A program made the position numbers and the translations under genes. DNA of 64,000 nt from ENR-C20 sp942493145. Lineage in GTDB: Bacteria; Bacillota; Clostridia; Acetivibrionales; DTU013. The DNA is taken from assembly GCA_942493145.1 (NCBI GenBank), contig OW818679.1:1-64000 (forward strand). The letters run 5' to 3'. Shown piece by piece: positions 59,351 through 64,000 of this stretch (positions are counted from its first letter, which is position 1; every line of letters begins with the position of its first letter). The notes under the pieces were generated by a model, which saw only the letters and a program-made list of their open reading frames with translations, made no database searches and was not told the DNA's origin.

Positions 59351-61755
59351 ACAGCTTTTTGGATATGGCTCCGAAATATTTGTCCGCCCACAAAAAGAAA
59401 ACCAGGCTTGCAATATTGGGCATAGTTTTATCTGTTGCTTTGGTTGTGGGAATATTCTCAATGATTGAAGTGTTTTTGCAATATGAAAAGCTTCAGATTA
59501 TTCATGATCAGGGTAATTATCATATAGCCGTCAAAAACGTAACGGAGGATGAAGAACTGGCCATAAGCAGCAGGATCGATGTTAAAAACTCCGGGTTGTT
59601 TAAGGAATTTGGCCAATTCAAAACAAATGGTATCTCCTGCGAACTTGGAGCTGTAGCGGAGAATTTCGCGGGGAATATCGGTGTTAATGTGATAATGGGG
59701 CTGTATCCAGTGAGACATAATGAAATTATGCTGGAAGAGTGGGCTTGTGACAGCCTTTACCTGAATACAGGGGTTGGAGAGATGGTCTCCATCACTACGG
59801 CTGACGGAACAACTAAGGATTTTATTGTAAGTGGCATATGCTCGGACTGGGCATACATGAAGGCTTCGGGAATTCCCGCCGTTTTTTTGTCCATGGATTA
59901 CGCCAATACCATGAAGGCAAAGGCAAGCATTCTAATGGTCGAATTTAAAAACAGAGTCAATATTCGCAAGGCAGAGCAGGAAATCATGAGCAGCCTGGGA
60001 ATAGCCGCGGACAGAGTCGGAGAAAACAACCACCTGCTTGCGGTCATCGGGCAGAGTGATCATAAAGCCGCCATAGGTATTTATCAGACAGGCGCGATAC
60101 TGTTTTTGATAGTACTGGTAGCTGGCGTTGTAATGATCTACAATACCTTTAACATTTCTGTCATGGAAAGGATCCGCCAATTCGGTCTCTTGAGATGCGT
60201 CGGTGCATCGAAGGCACAAATCAGGAAGCTGGTTAAAAGGGAGGGCACAATTCTGCTGGTTTGGGCATTGCCATTCGGTGTGCTTCTGGGGATGGTCGCA
60301 ACGCTATTTTGCTGCGCAATACTCAAATTTTACAGCAATATATTCTCCGATGCCCCTCTTTTTTACTTAAGTTGGGGGGGGATACTTGCCGGGCTGATAG
60401 TCGGCGTTTTTACAGTTTCTATTGCGGTACTTCTGCCGGCTAAAAAGGCAGCCAGTGTTTCCCCGTTGAATGCCGTGACTGGAAGCAGTGATTTAAAGGT
60501 ACCGAAGACAAAGAAACAGGGAATACTGACAAGGCTTTTTCCTGTTGAAACCGCCATGGGAATCGGTAACGCAATGATAAAAAAGAAAACACTTGTATTG
60601 ATGGCTACCTCTATTGCCCTCAGCATAATAATGTTCCTTGGCTTTAACGTGTTGATCGGGTTTATGTATAAAAGCCTTAAAACCACGAAGCCATATACCC
60701 CGGACATTTCCCTTGTCTCTGAAGCCGGGCTCAGGCCTGAGTTGTATTCGCAACTGGACAGTCTCGACGGGGCCAGGAATGTCTATGGAAGGATGTTTGG
60801 GTATGTTGATGCTACCTTCGATGCTTCGCGCCTGACTGAACTATACAGGCAGGAGACAGGAGGTGTGGAGGTTACTGAAAACGGTTTGTTTGATCCACCG
60901 GAGAAATCATGGTTGATATCTTATGATGAAAACCAGCTCAAATGGGCCAGGACCGACCTGCTGGAGGGTGATTTGTCCGAGGAGGGGTTGAATGAACATA
61001 ACGGTATAATAGCAGTTTTGCAAAACATACGAAAAGGAGTATCAAGCATAACCGCAGACCTGCAGCTGGGAGACAAGGTATATGTGGAAACTGAAGCGGG
61101 TACCAGGGAATACACGGTTATGGCCATTCTGAGGAATGTACCTTTCAGCGACAGCAACCTGAATCTGGCAACCTTTATCACTACAGAAAAACAGTTTGTT
61201 GAGATAACCGGGCAGGAAACTTACAAGGCAATTGATATCCAGCTGGAAAAGAAGAATCAGGAGACAACTATCGCTGAAATCAAGCAGATGATTGGAACGG
61301 GTATTACTTACCTGGATTCACGGCAGAAAAACAGCGAGACTGACCAGACCTTCGTTACAATGGCAGTGTTTGTATATGGTTTTGTTGTGGTAATCGCGCT
61401 TATCAGCATACTGAATATCATAAGCACCATGAATACCAGCGTAGTCGCCAGGACGAAGTACCTCGGAGTCTTAAGGGCTGTTGGCATGTCGGGAAGGCAG
61501 CTTGACAAAATGATAGCTGCAGAGGCGGCCACATATGGGATAACCGGCTGCGTGGCAGGCTGTATTCTGGGAGTATTACTGCAAAAGGCACTAATATCAA
61601 ATGTACTGACTGCAATCAGGATAGCATGGAAATTCCCGCTCATGCAGGTCCTCGGCGTCCTGATTGTTGTATTACTTGTTACCGGGCTTTCCATAATCAA
61701 CCCGCTGAAAAGAATCAAGGAAAAGGGTATTTCAGAAGTGATAGGATCACTGTAA
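59347..61755 (+). CDS. ABC transporter permease with two FtsX-type domains
   Basis: 802 residues. One helix near the N-terminus (LAILGIVLSVALVVGIFSMI), a large extracytoplasmic domain, then a three-helix FtsX block (~255-370: AILFLIVLVAGVVMIYN), a second copy of the same layout beginning with a helix near 415-435 and ending with TMAVFVYGFVVVIALISILN and two more C-terminal helices (~675-790). The ATG lies in the preceding stop. Proteins of this type work with the ATPase as a single transporter; the cargo is unknown. The downstream PadR operon is separate. Confidence 0.9.
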   Translation: MNSFLDMAPKYLSAHKKKTRLAILGIVLSVALVVGIFSMIEVFLQYEKLQIIHDQGNYHIAVKNVTEDEELAISSRIDVKNSGLFKEFGQFKTNGISCELGAVAENFAGNIGVNVIMGLYPVRHNEIMLEEWACDSLYLNTGVGEMVSITTADGTTKDFIVSGICSDWAYMKASGIPAVFLSMDYANTMKAKASILMVEFKNRVNIRKAEQEIMSSLGIAADRVGENNHLLAVIGQSDHKAAIGIYQTGAILFLIVLVAGVVMIYNTFNISVMERIRQFGLLRCVGASKAQIRKLVKREGTILLVWALPFGVLLGMVATLFCCAILKFYSNIFSDAPLFYLSWGGILAGLIVGVFTVSIAVLLPAKKAASVSPLNAVTGSSDLKVPKTKKQGILTRLFPVETAMGIGNAMIKKKTLVLMATSIALSIIMFLGFNVLIGFMYKSLKTTKPYTPDISLVSEAGLRPELYSQLDSLDGARNVYGRMFGYVDATFDASRLTELYRQETGGVEVTENGLFDPPEKSWLISYDENQLKWARTDLLEGDLSEEGLNEHNGIIAVLQNIRKGVSSITADLQLGDKVYVETEAGTREYTVMAILRNVPFSDSNLNLATFITTEKQFVEITGQETYKAIDIQLEKKNQETTIAEIKQMIGTGITYLDSRQKNSETDQTFVTMAVFVYGFVVVIALISILNIISTMNTSVVARTKYLGVLRAVGMSGRQLDKMIAAEAATYGITGCVAGCILGVLLQKALISNVLTAIRIAWKFPLMQVLGVLIVVLLVTGLSIINPLKRIKEKGISEVIGSL

Positions 61756-61798
61756 AATTTGTTCCCAAAACGGTAAACGGATAAAAAATATAAAAGCG

Positions 61799-61843
61799 AT
61801 GAGCCATAAATGATCCACTAAATCGTTGACATTTATGGCTCAT
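61799..61843. repeat. 14-bp perfect inverted repeat after the ABC operon
   Basis: ATGAGCCATAAATG (61799-61812) and CATTTATGGCTCAT (61830-61843) flank a 17-nt loop. The right arm overlaps the -35 of the padR promoter. No T-run follows, so it may be a regulator site rather than a terminator. Confidence 0.75.
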
Positions 61844-61880
61844 TGCGTTACTATATACTAGTATATAGTATACTGGTATA
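61826..61880 (+). promoter_or_regulatory. padR promoter with two palindromic operator sites
   Basis: TTGACA (61826-61831), 17-bp spacer, TACTAT (61849-61854). Directly on and after the -10 lie TATACTAGTATA (61854-61865) and TATACTGGTATA (61869-61880), two related palindromes 15 bp apart centre to centre. This is the arrangement expected for PadR autorepression. Confidence 0.7.
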
Positions 61881-61909
61881 TAGAACACTGGTTCTGAAGG
61901 AGGCTCACC

Positions 61910-62458
61910 TTGTCGACAATAGACCTCATCCTGCTTGGGGCACTGAAAAATAAGCCCTTGAATGCCTATGAGATGAAGAAGATAATGGAAGAACGCAAAG
62001 TAAAGGATTGGGTAAAAATAAGCAGCCCATCAATATATAAAAATCTTTTATCACTCTATAATAAAGGCTTTCTTGATGGTAAAACGGTCAAAGAGGGCGA
62101 TATGCCTGAAAAAAAAGTTTATTCCTTAAATGAAAGAGGTCGCATCTATTTTATTGAGCTCATGAAAAAATATTCGGAGGATCCGGGGACTATCTATATT
62201 GAATTTTCAGCCTTTGTCACAAACCTTCAGAATATCGACCCTGAAACCGGACTTTCAATGATAAAGGAGCTCCAAAAAAGTCTTGCTGAAAAAAGAGACA
62301 TATTCAATTTGAAAATCCAGAAAAAGAAAAGCTATCTGCCTTATGAGGCCATAAAAATGCTTGAATTGAATTATAGAATGTATTGCCTCTTTTATAACTG
62401 GTCCGAAGAATTATTTACCGAGTTTTCAGAACATAATATAAAGGAGACATCAATTTGA
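61910..62458 (+). CDS. PadR-family transcriptional regulator
   Basis: 182 residues from the TTG at 61910, six nt after GAAGGAGG. The winged helix is at the N-terminus (LILLGALKNKPLNAYEMKKI, SSPSIYKNLLSLYNKGFLDG), followed by a helical C-terminal dimer domain. PadR proteins repress adjacent efflux genes and respond to toxic small molecules; here the downstream gene is an MFS drug-type exporter with overlapping stop/start. Two palindromic sites lie in its promoter. Confidence 0.92.
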   Translation: MSTIDLILLGALKNKPLNAYEMKKIMEERKVKDWVKISSPSIYKNLLSLYNKGFLDGKTVKEGDMPEKKVYSLNERGRIYFIELMKKYSEDPGTIYIEFSAFVTNLQNIDPETGLSMIKELQKSLAEKRDIFNLKIQKKKSYLPYEAIKMLELNYRMYCLFYNWSEELFTEFSEHNIKETSI

Positions 62459-64000
62459 AAAAGGATAACTTAAGCCGAACACAAACTATGCTAATTCTTT
62501 CCGCCCTTATGGCGAGCCTGTTTTTGTCGGCGCTCGACTCAACCGTCGTTGGTACTGCAATGAAAACCATCGTAAACGATCTGCATGGAATGCAGTATTT
62601 TGCGTGGCCGTTTACAATTTATATGCTGTGTTCAACAATAATCATACCAATTTCAGGGGGCATCGCTGACATTTACGGACGAAAGCCAATATTTCTCATC
62701 GGCATCATAATTTTTATTGTCGGCTCTTTGTTTTGCGGAATGTCACAAAGCATGATGCAGCTCATACTCTTCCGGGGTGTCCAGGGAATTGGGGGCGGAG
62801 TTTTATCGACTTGTGTATTTACAATTGTGGCAGACCTCTTCCCGCCGCAGCTGAGGGGAAAATATATAGGCATCGTCACCTCCGTATATGCTCTGTCCAG
62901 TATTTTGGGCCCGCTTCTCGGAGGACTTATAACCGACTACCTTGACTGGAACTGGATATTTTTCATAAACGTTCCGATTGGCATTATTGCCTTGGTTCTA
63001 GTGGTTTTATTCATGCCCAATTTTAAGGATGAGGGCGAAAAAATGGATGTTGACTACCCCGGCGCACTTTTTATCATACTGGCTTTAGTTCCCATGCTCC
63101 TGGCCTTCAGCTATGCGGGGAATAATAATTCCTGGGGCTCGGTACAGGTTATCGGAATGCTTGCATTTTCCGTTGTGATGTTTGTCATATTTGTCATCAT
63201 AGAGTCAAGATCAAAAAACCCCATGATACCAATGTCTTTCTTTAAAGACAGAGGCATATGGGTAGCTCTCATAGTTGCATTCTTATCGACTGCCATAATG
63301 TTTGCCGCCATTATGTACATACCTTACTTTATACAGGGTGTACTGGGGACATCGGCAACTACCTCCGGTGCTGTTACGCTCCCAATGACGATTGGTATTA
63401 TGATCACAAGCAATTTGGTAGGTCTCTTTGCGAAAAACAAAGGATTATCATCATACAGACTATTGACCATAACTTCATTTATTATGATGGTTGTCGGGTG
63501 TGGACTGCTCTCCACAATGAACGCCGGAATTCCGTATGTAAACGTAGTAATCTTTATGGTTGTATTGGGCCTTGGTATTGGCATTGTCATGCCATTAACC
63601 ACTACGAATTGCCAGAACGCTGCACCTGTAGAGCAGCTGGGTTCTGTTACGGGGGTAAACATGTTTTTCAGGAGCATCGGCAGCACTATAGGTTCAGCCA
63701 TATTTGGAACAATTATGACGTCCTCGATGAATTCCGGTTTTTCAAGGCTCGACCTCAGCAATGTGCCGTCTGATATACAGGAGTCACTTAAAAACCCGCA
63801 GGTTATAACCGATTCCGGGACAATAAGCCAGTTATTGAAGCAGGTGCCTGCGGATAATCTGAGTTATGTTACCGAGGCTGTAAGCCGGGCAAAGGATGTA
63901 CTTTCATCAGCTGTACATGATGTATTCATATTTTGCATGATAGTTGCCATTGCAGGTATTGTCATATCTTTCTTTTTCAAGGACGCACCAATGAGAATAA
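62455..64000 (+). CDS. MFS drug exporter, DHA2 (EmrB/QacA-like), 3' end missing
   Basis: The frame is open from the TTG at 62455 (in the padR stop, with AAGGAGA upstream) through the right edge, at least 515 residues, so the gene is cut by the window. The MFS signatures are present: motif A in GGIADIYGRKPIF, motif C in GPLLGGLITDYL, and 'D..VV..A' at the start (SALDSTVVGTAM). About 13-14 helices are predicted, typical of DHA2. It exports amphiphilic compounds in exchange for protons. It forms a regulator-pump pair with padR. Confidence 0.92.
   Translation, partial: MKKDNLSRTQTMLILSALMASLFLSALDSTVVGTAMKTIVNDLHGMQYFAWPFTIYMLCSTIIIPISGGIADIYGRKPIFLIGIIIFIVGSLFCGMSQSMMQLILFRGVQGIGGGVLSTCVFTIVADLFPPQLRGKYIGIVTSVYALSSILGPLLGGLITDYLDWNWIFFINVPIGIIALVLVVLFMPNFKDEGEKMDVDYPGALFIILALVPMLLAFSYAGNNNSWGSVQVIGMLAFSVVMFVIFVIIESRSKNPMIPMSFFKDRGIWVALIVAFLSTAIMFAAIMYIPYFIQGVLGTSATTSGAVTLPMTIGIMITSNLVGLFAKNKGLSSYRLLTITSFIMMVVGCGLLSTMNAGIPYVNVVIFMVVLGLGIGIVMPLTTTNCQNAAPVEQLGSVTGVNMFFRSIGSTIGSAIFGTIMTSSMNSGFSRLDLSNVPSDIQESLKNPQVITDSGTISQLLKQVPADNLSYVTEAVSRAKDVLSSAVHDVFIFCMIVAIAGIVISFFFKDAPMRI

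Overview
The window looks like chromosomal DNA of an anaerobic, endospore-forming member of the Clostridia. The clues are a YabG sporulation protease, a trimeric electron-bifurcating-type [FeFe] hydrogenase, a Na+-pump decarboxylase beta subunit, a three-SLH-domain surface protein, Firmicutes-type walJ-rlmH synteny, strong AGGAGG-type ribosome binding sites and frequent TTG/GTG starts. The genus cannot be fixed from the sequence alone.

Layout. 1-3.7 kb: the end of a beta-propeller protein, then murA, walJ and rlmH. 4-8.5 kb: a GH35-type glycosidase, a DUF3795 protein, an unrecognised repeat protein with a structured leader, an esterase-like hydrolase and a DUF3592 membrane protein. 8.6-14.9 kb: arginine decarboxylase (speA) and the hydrogenase operon (NuoE-, NuoF- and HydA-like subunits). 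15-25.3 kb: a split chromate transporter, membrane proteins, a DNA-repair methyltransferase, a lipid kinase overlapping a bacteriohemerythrin, yabG, a cytidylate-kinase-like protein, a fibronectin III protein and a ketopantoate-reductase-like protein. 25.3-29 kb: the oadB operon with two tiny membrane peptides missed by length cut-offs, a divergent LysR regulator and a zinc alcohol dehydrogenase. 29.4-38.1 kb: two paralogous right-handed beta-helix proteins, one with an apparent frameshift, flanking thymidine kinase, then a lipoprotein and a large propeller/SLH protein. 38.3-41.3 kb: a hemerythrin-domain protein, small proteins and a diguanylate cyclase.

41.4-55.8 kb reads as an accessory island: mazEF with a palindromic operator, a lipoprotein, a very AT-rich 820-residue membrane protein, an IS30-family element, a complete type I restriction-modification operon (hsdM, hsdS, hsdR) followed closely by an FRG-domain gene, then decayed DNA up to a tRNA-Ser(GGA) gene. 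56-64 kb returns to ordinary content: ppnP, a response regulator/histidine kinase/ABC transporter operon, and a PadR regulator with a drug-efflux MFS transporter that runs off the right edge.

The most unusual window-wide signal is a set of about a dozen short tandem duplications (units of 9-34 bp, usually 2-3 copies). They lie mostly between genes and sometimes inside genes in multiples of 3 bp, where they add low-complexity tails or insertions (the NuoE-like subunit, YabG, a lipoprotein). The best candidates for undescribed biology are the beta-helix pair with the collagen-like insertion, the type I R-M plus FRG cluster, and the OadB operon with two micro-membrane proteins.
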